Assembly (NCBI GenBank): GCA_009692345.1
Contig: SHZI01000019.1
Location: forward strand, 1-32,516
DNA: 32,516 bases
Source of the DNA: Gammaproteobacteria bacterium
GTDB lineage: Bacteria; Pseudomonadota; Gammaproteobacteria; Steroidobacterales; GCA-2729495
Direction: 5' to 3'
Part shown: piece by piece, positions 17,464-25,669 of the stretch
How the letters are laid out: each line of letters begins with the position of its first letter
Numbering within the stretch: position 1 is the stretch's first letter
Program-made: the position numbers and the translations under genes
Notes under the pieces: generated by a model
The model's input: only the letters and a program-made list of their open reading frames with translations
The model's database searches: none
What the model was told of the DNA's origin: nothing

Positions 17464-18492
17464 CTACTGCTGATCGAAATGTTCGATCGTCCCGCTGGCG
17501 ACGGACAGGTGCGCAACGCGAGCCGCCATTGCGTGGGCCGATTCCGCTGCCCACCGACGATGTTCGGCACCGCTTGCGTCGGTGGGGCGGCCGGCGGATT
17601 CCCGGCGATGCTGAAGCGCCTGATCGTAGGCCGTGGTATTTTTGGCGTCGAAATATGCCGGTTTCTTGCCGAATTTGCCTTGACCCGCAGCACTTAACGA
17701 GCAGCTCGGTCGGCTTTCGTCGAGAACCATGGGCGGGAGCAGGCCGGTCTCTATGATGACCTCAGACACCGTCTGTGAGAACCAGTAGGCCGGTTGATGT
17801 TTCCTCGATGGCGACCTGCTGCGAGCGACCTCCATCGCGATGACGTCCGGGTACTCGCTGCGTGCACCCTCAGGGGAAATGACCCGACAGGGGCCACGTA
17901 AAACGACCTGTCGCTGGTGGTGGTGCTCATCGCGCACAACGATTGCCCCGTAAGGGTTCGACCACAACTTTGCCGCATGTCCATGGATGAAGTTGCCCGG
18001 GTGGTAGGGAATCATAAGCAAGTCGTTCTTCTCCGACTCAACAACATAGGCTACGCTGCCTGTGGCGCCGTTACGCGGAGATACGCCGGGCAGGCCAGCG
18101 TTCGAGACCGTGACTTGGAACAGTTCAAACTGAGCGCCGATCAGTTCAATGAGCGGATCGGCGGGCCTCCAGCCCGCAGTCCTCGCGGGTGCATCGCCAA
18201 CGCGGGGTTGCCGTTTCACGAACAGGTTCTGGGAGCACTGGGTGAAGACCTCCTCAGTGCCGCCAACGAGGAAGAATATGTCGGAATCCTCTGCGGCCGC
18301 CGCGTCAACCATGGGTGCCAAGACTTCCGCGGGAAGCCCGTGCTCGTTTGCCAGGGTCGGTGCATCACGACCAACTACGCCAAAAAGGGTGATGTGTAGG
18401 CCCATGGCGTCAGGATCAGTGGGGTGCAGTGCCAGTATCGCCAACCGGCGGGTATCTAAGGCACCCTCGATTACCTCCATGACGCTCGCCAT
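17464..18492 (-). CDS. Unrecognised 342-residue protein in the island-like region
   Basis: The frame is complete, starts at an ATG at 18492, and is followed by its own terminator. I do not recognise the family. The product is soluble, without a signal peptide. Likely conserved stretches are ALHPTDPDAMGLHITLFGVV (about 20-40), EDSDIFFLVGGTEEVF (about 68-83) and a central IPYHPGNFIHGHAAKLWSNP (about 160-180) with several His, followed by YGAIVVRDEHHHQRQVVL. The density of His, Asp and Gly in that block suggests a metal or phosphate site, but this is inference. It lies between the integrase relic and an outer-membrane gene fragment. By eye its base composition is less GC-rich than the flanking housekeeping genes. 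Confidence 0.6.
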   Translation of the reverse strand: MASVMEVIEGALDTRRLAILALHPTDPDAMGLHITLFGVVGRDAPTLANEHGLPAEVLAPMVDAAAAEDSDIFFLVGGTEEVFTQCSQNLFVKRQPRVGDAPARTAGWRPADPLIELIGAQFELFQVTVSNAGLPGVSPRNGATGSVAYVVESEKNDLLMIPYHPGNFIHGHAAKLWSNPYGAIVVRDEHHHQRQVVLRGPCRVISPEGARSEYPDVIAMEVARSRSPSRKHQPAYWFSQTVSEVIIETGLLPPMVLDESRPSCSLSAAGQGKFGKKPAYFDAKNTTAYDQALQHRRESAGRPTDASGAEHRRWAAESAHAMAARVAHLSVASGTIEHFDQQ

Positions 18493-18589
18493 GTTTGATC
18501 TCTCGATCGCACGAGCGCCTGGGCGCCGAGAGTGGATGGTTCGGCCCTCGATGCAAAAGCGAACAATATGGTAATCCCCCCTTTTTTAG

Positions 18590-18830
18590 CTCCCGGCAGA
18601 AGTGGAGCCAGGCGGCCATATTCGGACGCTCTATGGCGACAGCTTTGCCGGCACCATCAACTTCAACGGCTTCGACCTCGGCGCGGGCTACAAGCATCGG
18701 CTCGGCCAGCACCTCTGCGTCTTTACCGAGGCGCAGCACAGCCGCTATCCTTTGCGTGATGTGCCGGTCCGGGTGACGACAGGCGGCGCGACGCTGGCGG
18801 TCGCCGGGCTGGGCCTGAACTTCCAGGCGC
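18590..18830 (+). pseudogene. C-terminal fragment of an outer-membrane beta-barrel protein
   Basis: A frame opening right after a TAG (18587-18589) and lacking any plausible 5' part encodes alternating amphipathic strands: GHIRTLYGDSFAGTINFNGF, LGAGYKHRLGQHLCVFTEAQ, then RYPLRDVPVRVTTGGATLAV and AGLGLNFQ. Alternating polar and hydrophobic residues with a terminal aromatic strand are typical of the last strands of small Gram-negative porin or opacity-type proteins. The normal stop is missing; the frame continues past the start of the next gene to 19042 in unrelated sequence. It is probably the surviving 3' end of a gene cut by the rearrangement that built this region. Confidence 0.55.
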
Positions 18831-19574
18831 ATGGGGGGACGTTTCTTGCACAATACAGGCTGGATTCTGTCCCTTTTGGGCACGGTTTTGCTCCTGGCCG
18901 GGTCTGCCGGGCCCACGGACGTGCCGGAAATGGCTATGCCGGCCGGCTTTGTCGATGCCGCCTCGGTTGTCCCCGGGCTTGTCGTGGAAATGCGCTATCA
19001 CGGCCGCAACAATTTCGTCGGCCGGCCCATCGCTGGTTATGACCAGCACCTGTGCCTGCTGACGGCGGAGGCGGCCGCGGCGCTGGTCCGCACACAGGCG
19101 CGCCTGCGCCCGCTCGGGCTCGGTTTGAAAGTGTTTGATTGCTACCGCCCGATGCGCGCGGTCAGGGATTTCGTCCGCTGGGCCAGAGACCTCGGCGACC
19201 AGGGGCGCAAGACCCAGCACTATCCCGGCGTCGACAAGTCCGAACTTTTTGCCCGGGGCTATATCGCCGAACGATCCGGCCATGCGCGGGGCTCCACGGT
19301 CGACTTGACGCTCATCGACCTTGCCAGCCGGCGCGAGCTTGGGATGGGCACGCCCTATGACTGGTTCGACCCCATCGCCTGGCCGTCGTCGTTGGCAGTA
19401 CCGGCTCCGGCACGCGCCCATCGCCTGCTGCTGCAACTGGCGATGACCGATGCGGGCTTTCGTCCCTATGAGCAGGAATGGTGGCATTTCACCCTTGAGA
19501 GGGAGCGATTTGCGGACCGCTATTTCGACTTTCCGGTCCGGCAGCCGGGGCCGCAGACCAAAGGGGGGAATTGA
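18831..19574 (+). CDS. D-alanyl-D-alanine dipeptidase, VanX/DdpX (M15D) family, exported
   Basis: This is a zinc peptidase that splits D-Ala-D-Ala. All family residues are present: R106 in CYRP, H151 and D158 in SGHARGSTVDL, and E216 with H219 in EQEWWHF. The first 28 residues form a signal sequence (basic start, then ILSLLGTVLLLAG), so the enzyme should act in the periplasm, unlike cytoplasmic VanX of resistance operons. No vanHA or D-Ala-D-Ala transporter genes adjoin it, so cell-wall recycling or nutrition is more likely than glycopeptide resistance. The ATG at 18831 lacks a Shine-Dalgarno sequence; a TTG five codons later has GGGGGGA upstream and could be the real start. Confidence 0.88.
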   Translation: MGGRFLHNTGWILSLLGTVLLLAGSAGPTDVPEMAMPAGFVDAASVVPGLVVEMRYHGRNNFVGRPIAGYDQHLCLLTAEAAAALVRTQARLRPLGLGLKVFDCYRPMRAVRDFVRWARDLGDQGRKTQHYPGVDKSELFARGYIAERSGHARGSTVDLTLIDLASRRELGMGTPYDWFDPIAWPSSLAVPAPARAHRLLLQLAMTDAGFRPYEQEWWHFTLERERFADRYFDFPVRQPGPQTKGGN

Positions 19575-19780
19575 ATGTCGTCCATGCTCTACACCGGCCT
19601 CACCGGGGGAAGAGGTTGGTCATTCTGGTGGGGCAACGCAAAGCAATCGCGATAGCCGTCAAAAACGAATCTGGACGACGCCACTTCGTTGCAGCGCCAA
19701 TAGATAGCACCCGTTTGGGTGATAGAAATGGCTGCCGCTGCTTCCGGCGGGGCTAAACCGGCTGAAACCTTTGGTATAGA

Positions 19781-19870
19781 TGGCGGAGGGGGAGGGATTC
19801 GAACCCCCGTAAGGCGTTAGCCTTCCACTGATTTCGAGTCAGGGCCGTTCAGCCGCTCCGGCACCCCTCC
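19781..19870 (-). tRNA. tRNA-Ser (anticodon CGA)
   Basis: The complement of 19781-19870 folds as a class II tRNA. The acceptor GGAGGGG pairs with TCCCTCC (last pair G-U), the anticodon loop CTCGAAA carries CGA between CTGA and TCAG, a long variable arm follows, the T arm is GGGGGTTCGAATCCCCC, then discriminator G and an encoded CCA. It reads UCG codons. Serine tRNAs are common integration targets, and the integrase relic at 16969-17253 lies on the side of its 3' end. I did not find a second copy of the tRNA 3' end to define an attachment repeat. Confidence 0.95.
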
Positions 19871-19897
19871 GACGGCTGTCATTATATATATAGAGAC

Positions 19898-20242
19898 TCA
19901 TCGCGGGCGGCGCGCGTCCGGAAGTTCGCCCAGCTGCTCGCACAGGATCGCAAAGAAGACTCCGGGGCTGGTCAGCACGTTCTGCACTACCGCCTCGCCG
20001 GTCGCCGAGCAGCCGCTCACCACGCCACCGGTCTGGTCCGGGCTCTCGGACTGCTTCTCCTGCCGGTAGAAACGGAACCAGCCCTCCAGGGCCAGACCGC
20101 CGCCCCGGGGGGCCATGTAGTCCCGGTAGGCCCGGTAGCGGCTTGAGACCATCTGCACCTCCGCGGGGTCGATGCCCGCCGCCCGGCAGCGGGCGCGCCA
20201 CGTGTCATTGGGCTGGGCCGCAGCCGGTGTGGGTGTACTCAC
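19898..20242 (-). CDS. Hypothetical protein upstream of tRNA-Ser
   Basis: The 114-residue product begins at a GTG at 20242, about 19 bases after the predicted transcription start of a good minus-strand promoter. It is soluble and unrecognised. Notable stretches are RCRAAGIDPAEVQMVSSRYR, YMAPRGGGLALEGWFRFYRQ and a hydrophobic C-terminal part (VLTSPGVFFAILCEQLGELP). It ends 27 bases before the tRNA-Ser gene on the same strand, so both may come from one transcript. No clear ribosome-binding site is visible. Confidence 0.6.
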   Translation of the reverse strand: MSTPTPAAAQPNDTWRARCRAAGIDPAEVQMVSSRYRAYRDYMAPRGGGLALEGWFRFYRQEKQSESPDQTGGVVSGCSATGEAVVQNVLTSPGVFFAILCEQLGELPDARRPR

Positions 20243-20267
20243 GACTTAACAGTGCCCCGAAGATAGT

Positions 20268-20297
20268 ATTCTAAGTCTTTGTTTAATATTGGTTCAA
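20268..20297 (-). promoter_or_regulatory. Sigma-70-type promoter for the 19898-20242 gene and perhaps tRNA-Ser
   Basis: On the minus strand TTGAAC (20292-20297) is followed, after an 18-base AT-rich spacer, by TAGAAT (20268-20273). Both differ from consensus by one base. The surrounding sequence is the most AT-rich short stretch in this part of the window. Transcription would begin near 20261. Confidence 0.6.
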
Positions 20298-20387
20298 ACA
20301 TAAGTCGATGTCCCGGGAAAGCGCCATGGTACGGTGCAGGCCGTCGAAGGGCCATGAGGTCGGGTATCAACCCACAGCCGCTGACCT

Positions 20388-21833
20388 ATGAGACACGTGC
20401 TGATCATTCTTGTGGCCGCCCTGCTCTCCACCTGCGGGGTCCGGCCAACCCTCCTGGAGGAAGTCCGGGCCCTGGGTGAGCTGCGGGTGGTCACCCGCAA
20501 CAGCCCGATCACGTATTTCATTGGTCAGGCCGGACCCGAGGGCCCGGATTACGCCTTGGTCCAGGGCTTCGCGGAGCACCTCGGGGTCAGGCTGAAAATT
20601 GTGCAGGTCGACCGCTTTCGCGACCTGTTGGCCGAAGTCGAGTCGGGCCGCGCCCACCTCGCTGCCGCCGGACTCACCGTGACGGCGGCGCGCTCCAAGC
20701 GGGTGGACTTCGGCCCCCCCTACCAGCAGGTCAACCAAAATCTGGTCTATCACCGCGGGCGTCCCCTGCCCCGCTCGGCTGCTGATCTCGCCGGCAAGCG
20801 CATCGAGGTGGTAGCGAACTCCAGCTACGTGGAGACCCTGACGGCTGCCCGTGGGCAGGTGCCGGACCTGGCGTGGACAGAAGACCCGACCGCCGATGCG
20901 GGCGAACTGCTGGAACGCGTGGCCCAGGGCAAAGCGGACTACACCCTCGTGGATTCAAACCTGTTCGCCATCTTCCAGCGCTTTCACCCGGAACTCCGCA
21001 TTGCCTTCAACATGACAGAAGGCGACGCGCTGGCCTGGGCCTTCCAGCAACGTGGCGATCGCAGCCTCATCGATGAAGCGGCGGCCTACCTGGCGGGGAT
21101 CCGTGCATCGGGGCAGCTCGCGCAGGTCATGGACCGGTACTACGGTCACAAGAAGACTTTCGATTACGCGGGCACGCGAAAATTCATGCGGGACTACCAG
21201 CAGTTGCTGCCCCGCTACCGGCAGGCCTTTGAAGCCGCCGCAAAGAGGGCCGACCTCGACTGGCGCCTGATAGCCGCCGTCGGCTACCAGGAGAGCCACT
21301 GGGATCCCGCTGCCATATCACCCAAGGGTGCCCAGGGCATCATGATGCTCACGCCGGATACCGCTGAGCTCATGAGCGTCGAGGACCCCATGGACGCTGG
21401 CCAAAGCATTGCCGGCGGATCGAAGTACCTGTGGCGAATGAAACGGCGGATCGCGAAGCTGTCGCCGGACATCCCGGATCAGGACCTCACCTGGCTGGCG
21501 CTGGCCGGCTACAACATGGGCCTGGGACACCTGCTGGATGCGCGCCAGGTCACCCGGGAACTGGGCGGCAATCCCGACCGGTGGGTCGATGTGAAGGACG
21601 CCCTGCCGCTGTTGATGGAGCGTCGCTGGTATTCGCAAGCCCGCTGGGGCTATGCGCGGGGCCGGGAAACCTGGGCCTATGTGCGTAACATCCGCAACTA
21701 CTACGACATTCTCGTGTGGCTGGAGGACGGTCCGGAGGACCTTGAGGTTACCCCGGCCGTAACGGCCGACAACAACTGTAGGAGCGGCTTCAGCCGCGAT
21801 CCGGATGCATGTCGGGAGACGGATCGCGGCTGA
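20388..21833 (+). CDS. mltF: Membrane-bound lytic murein transglycosylase F
   Basis: MltF cleaves peptidoglycan glycan strands to 1,6-anhydro products at the outer membrane. A signal segment (residues 1-16) ends LLSTC, a possible lipobox with an unusual Thr at -1. The regulatory solute-binding domain (about 25-255) has LRVVTRNSP, YALVQGFAEHLGV and ADYTLVDSN. The SLT catalytic domain follows, with the acid E302 in VGYQESHWDP, then KGAQGIMMLTPDTA and LAGYNMGLGHL. The native protein probably ended near residue 463. The last 18 residues (CRSGFSRDPDA and onward) are translated from the left arm and loop of a REP palindrome, and the stop lies in its right arm. The start is weakly supported. Confidence 0.93.
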   Translation: MRHVLIILVAALLSTCGVRPTLLEEVRALGELRVVTRNSPITYFIGQAGPEGPDYALVQGFAEHLGVRLKIVQVDRFRDLLAEVESGRAHLAAAGLTVTAARSKRVDFGPPYQQVNQNLVYHRGRPLPRSAADLAGKRIEVVANSSYVETLTAARGQVPDLAWTEDPTADAGELLERVAQGKADYTLVDSNLFAIFQRFHPELRIAFNMTEGDALAWAFQQRGDRSLIDEAAAYLAGIRASGQLAQVMDRYYGHKKTFDYAGTRKFMRDYQQLLPRYRQAFEAAAKRADLDWRLIAAVGYQESHWDPAAISPKGAQGIMMLTPDTAELMSVEDPMDAGQSIAGGSKYLWRMKRRIAKLSPDIPDQDLTWLALAGYNMGLGHLLDARQVTRELGGNPDRWVDVKDALPLLMERRWYSQARWGYARGRETWAYVRNIRNYYDILVWLEDGPEDLEVTPAVTADNNCRSGFSRDPDACRETDRG

Positions 21834-21845
21834 AGCCGCTCCTAC
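21778..21845. repeat. REP-type palindrome, copy 1
   Basis: Arms of 26 bases at 21778-21803 and 21820-21845 are exact reverse complements around a 16-base loop. The arm begins GTAGGAGCGGCTTCAGCCGC, a form common among repetitive extragenic palindromes of Pseudomonas and Xanthomonas relatives. It lies between convergent mltF and the carboxylase relic and could stop transcription from both sides. The mltF frame reads into it. Confidence 0.93.
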
Positions 21846-22528
21846 TCCCGTTTCTGCGGCGCCGGCTCAATCACCAGCAGTTCCACGCCCTCGTCCACCT
21901 GCTCCCCCGCCAGCACGTTGAGACGGCTGACGACGGTGCCCACCTCCGCCTGCACCGAGGCAACCCGCCCGGGCGTTGGCGCCGTAAGCACCCCACTGAC
22001 CGGGAGCGCACCGCGCGCCCCAGACTCGGTGCGGTCCGCCCTCGTAGCAAATTCTGGAGGACCATTCAGACGCCAGCCATCCCGGGCGGCCCAGGGTTCA
22101 CCGGGCATCGCTGCGGGTGTCACCATGCCGGGGCTCAAGAGCTCCACCCGATGGGCAGTAATGAAACCCGTGTCGACCGCGCCGTGCACGATCACTTTGG
22201 CCAGGAGCGCATCGTAATGACTCGTGACCACGTCACCCGCCTGTATGCCTGCGTCGACACGCACGGCGGGGCCCTCGGTCGGGAATCTCAGCTCCCGTAC
22301 CGTGCCACCGGACGGCAGGAAATCCCGCTCGGGATCCTCGGCGCAGAGGCGCACCTCAATGGCATGGCCCGACAGTGGGATCTGCTCCTGTGTGAGCGGC
22401 AGTGGCTCATCCGCCGCCACCCGTAACTGCCACTCGACGAGTTCCTGACCCGTGATGAATTCCGTCACCGGGTGCTCGACCTGCAGGCGCGTATTCATTT
22501 CCAGCTGGATGGAATAGGGCCGGTCCAC
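21842..22528 (-). pseudogene. Biotin-dependent acyl-CoA carboxylase alpha subunit, shredded remnant
   Basis: The 228-codon frame is a mosaic of pieces of a 3-methylcrotonyl/propionyl-CoA carboxylase alpha chain. First comes the biotin carboxylase block [18 protein letters not shown] with [13 protein letters not shown] and [14 protein letters not shown], then a jump to [14 protein letters not shown], another to [12 protein letters not shown], and finally part of the biotinyl domain ([15 protein letters not shown]...[15 protein letters not shown]). The ATP-grasp N-terminal half is gone, as is the central segment of the biotinyl domain with the biotin-bearing AMKM motif. Yet the frame stays open, so deletions were in frame or the gaps were removed cleanly. 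The upstream edge ends in a TGA at 22556-22558 and unrelated sequence. It cannot be a working carboxylase. Confidence 0.85.
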
Positions 22529-22612
22529 GGCGAAGGTCCCTGGTTGGCGTATACGTCAACCAGAGCGCCGCCCCCCGGGGCCGGCAAGACGGCCGTCGCG
22601 TTTTCCGCACCT

Positions 22613-23489
<877 letters not shown>

Positions 23490-23510
23490 CAGCTACCAAA
23501 GGAACCCGCG

Positions 23511-25085
23511 ATGACCCGGCATTTACTCAGGCCCGCCCTGTTTTCCCTCGCAGTCGGCGCGTGTCTCGCGGGCCTTAGTGCCGGCAGTAGCGGCCAGGGT
23601 TTTGACCCAGCCAAGGTCGACTGGGAAAAGCTCAGCAAGATTCCCATGCAGGACGGCTTCATCAAGCAGTTTAATGAGCAGTGCGCCGCCTGCCACGGGG
23701 AAGACCTGCGCGGCACATCGCTGGGCAAGCCGCTCGTCGGCGCCGATCTGGTGCACGGTACGTCTGTCAAGGACCTTGCCCAGAGCATTGCAGGCGGCTT
23801 CCCGGACAAAGGGATGCCCGCCTGGTCCGAGACGCTGAAGGAAAGCCAGATCTGGAATCTGGCGCTCTACGTCGCAGAACAGCGCCAGGGCACCACTATC
23901 CTCGACAAGCGGGCGGGCATCCCACTAAACATTCCCATCGCGCCCGTCGCGGGCGAACTCCACACGTTTCGTATCGAGAACGTCGTGGAGGGACTGGACC
24001 CGATGCCCTTCTCCATCGCGCTGCTGCCCGACGGGCGCATCCTGCTGTCGGAGCGCATGCGCGGGCTCAGCATCATTGGCAAGGATGGCAGGCAGTCAGC
24101 ACCAATCACCGGGACGCCGCCGGTCTATGCCGATTCCACGATCTTTCTCGGCCAGGTCCAGGGTCTCGGCTGGATGCTTGATGTGGCGCTGCACCCGGAC
24201 TACAAGAAGAACGGCTGGATCTACCTCAATCACACCGATCGCTGCAGTGACTGCAACGACCTGAGCCGGCGCTCGAAGCGCCCCGTCTCCATGAACCGGC
24301 TGGTCCGCGGGCGGATCAGGGACGGGGCTTGGGTCGACCAGGAGGTGCTCTGGCAGGCGGACCTGGAGAGCTATACCGACACCTCAGACCTGGCGGCCGG
24401 TGGACGGATCGCCTTCGACGACACCGGCCATGTCTACTTCAGCGTGGGCATGAAGGGCGCTCTGGACTACCTGGGCATCCAGGACCTCAGCCTGCCTTAC
24501 GGCAAGATTCATCGGATCCGGGACAACGGTCAGATTCCAGCGGACAACCCGTTCGTGAATACCACCGGCGCGCTGAACTCCATCTGGACCTATGGCCATC
24601 GCAGTGTCCAGGGACTCGAATTCAACACCCAGACGCAGGATCTCTGGAGTACAGAAATGGGACCGCGCGGCGGCGACGAATTGAACCGCCTGCAGAAGGG
24701 GCGAAACTACGGCTGGCCGCTGTTCACCAGTGGCGTGAACTACGACGGCCGGCCTGTGGATGTGGCCCGGGCACTGAACATCAAACTTGAGAAGAAAGAT
24801 GTTGAGTTCCCCGTCGTCGACATGACGCCGTCTCAGGCGATCTCCAGCTTCGTTTTTTACCGGGGCAGGGCGTTTCCGCAATGGCAGAACCACATCATCG
24901 TGGGCACGCTGCGGGCCACGGATCTCCTGCGCATGGAAGTTGTGGACAACCGGGTGATCAACACGGAAACACTGCTGAAGGATCTGGCCCGGTTCAGGGA
25001 TATCGCAGTGGGTCCCCGGGGCGAGATCTACCTGCTGCTGGAGAACGCCGCAGGATCCCGGATTGTCCGCCTGGTGCCGGGTTAG
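23511..25085 (+). CDS. Cytochrome c-PQQ sugar dehydrogenase fusion (soluble aldose dehydrogenase type)
   Basis: A signal peptide (about 1-29) leads a periplasmic protein with two domains. The first (about 50-120) is a class I cytochrome c with heme motif C58-A-A-C61-H62 and a likely axial Met in GMPAW (M102). The second (about 150-524) is a six-bladed GSDH/YliI-type propeller with LPDGRILLSERMRGL, LDVALHPDYKKNGWIYLNHT, GRIAFDDTGHVYFSVG, SIWTYGHRSVQGLEF, WSTEMGPRGGDELN and YGWPLF, the usual PQQ- and Ca-binding surroundings. It should oxidise an aldose or alcohol and pass electrons to its own heme and then to the respiratory chain. PQQ synthesis genes are not in the window. The start has AAAGGA upstream. 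It is followed 11 bases later by the DOMON-like gene. Confidence 0.9.
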   Translation: MTRHLLRPALFSLAVGACLAGLSAGSSGQGFDPAKVDWEKLSKIPMQDGFIKQFNEQCAACHGEDLRGTSLGKPLVGADLVHGTSVKDLAQSIAGGFPDKGMPAWSETLKESQIWNLALYVAEQRQGTTILDKRAGIPLNIPIAPVAGELHTFRIENVVEGLDPMPFSIALLPDGRILLSERMRGLSIIGKDGRQSAPITGTPPVYADSTIFLGQVQGLGWMLDVALHPDYKKNGWIYLNHTDRCSDCNDLSRRSKRPVSMNRLVRGRIRDGAWVDQEVLWQADLESYTDTSDLAAGGRIAFDDTGHVYFSVGMKGALDYLGIQDLSLPYGKIHRIRDNGQIPADNPFVNTTGALNSIWTYGHRSVQGLEFNTQTQDLWSTEMGPRGGDELNRLQKGRNYGWPLFTSGVNYDGRPVDVARALNIKLEKKDVEFPVVDMTPSQAISSFVFYRGRAFPQWQNHIIVGTLRATDLLRMEVVDNRVINTETLLKDLARFRDIAVGPRGEIYLLLENAAGSRIVRLVPG

Positions 25086-25096
25086 GCTCACCTGCC

Positions 25097-25669
25097 ATGC
25101 GTTTGTTGGCCCACCCGGCGACGCCGAGCGCTCTGGTGAAAAGTATCGCGGTTGATGTGACCAGGCAGGGTGGCAGCAGTCTGCACCTCTCCTACCAGCT
25201 CGAAGCCGATCTCTCGCAACTGCGGCTGCCGATGAGCGTGACGCCGGCGAGGGTTGATGACCTGTGGCGGCACACGTGTTTCGAGGTATTTATCTCCATA
25301 CCCGGATCACCCAGTTACTCGGAACTGAACTTCTCGCCATCCGGTCAGTGGGCCGCCTACACCTTCACTGGCCGACGGACCGGAATGCGCGCAGCCAGTC
25401 TTCAGGCTCCTCCCTCTGCAGCGTGGCGACGGACTGCCAGGCGGCTGGAACTTAACGTCGAGATCGATCTCGATGGACCGTTGTCGGGCTCCGGTGGCAA
25501 GGCTGTGCGGCTCGCCCTCTCTGCGGTCATAGTAGAAGAATCAGGCACAATCAGTTACTGGGCGCTTCGGCACCCCACGGAACAGCCGGACTTCCACCAT
25601 CCCGACGGGTTTGTACTGGAACTGCCACGCGACGACGAAGCAACCACGAGAGGCGCGCAGGACGCATGA
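25097..25669 (+). CDS. DOMON-like domain protein
   Basis: The 190-residue product starts MRLLAHPATPS and contains LHLSYQLEADLSQLRLP, DDLWRHTCFEVFISIPGSPS, YSELNFSPSGQWAAYTF, and a final YWALRHPTEQPDFHHPDGF, which matches the DOMON-like proteins found beside murein-recycling genes in proteobacteria. No signal peptide is present, so it is likely cytoplasmic. The fold can bind heme or sugar; which applies here cannot be told. Its stop overlaps the NamZ-like start by four bases (ATGA), which ties it to cell-wall sugar metabolism. Confidence 0.8.
   Translation: MRLLAHPATPSALVKSIAVDVTRQGGSSLHLSYQLEADLSQLRLPMSVTPARVDDLWRHTCFEVFISIPGSPSYSELNFSPSGQWAAYTFTGRRTGMRAASLQAPPSAAWRRTARRLELNVEIDLDGPLSGSGGKAVRLALSAVIVEESGTISYWALRHPTEQPDFHHPDGFVLELPRDDEATTRGAQDA

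Noticed and set aside
18416-18916. A 166-codon minus-strand frame rich in Arg, Ala and Pro
   Set aside because: It overlaps the start of the 342-residue gene and the outer-membrane fragment, has no recognisable motif, and its composition is that of a shadow frame in GC-rich DNA.
18831-19574. Glycopeptide (vancomycin-type) resistance locus
   Set aside because: Only a VanX-like enzyme is present, it has a signal peptide, and no vanH/vanA-type ligase or regulator adjoins it.
19575-19780. Small plus-strand frame (to 19756) between the dipeptidase and tRNA-Ser
   Set aside because: No family, a non-ATG start overlapping the preceding stop and mixed composition; I see no supported gene in this 206-base stretch.
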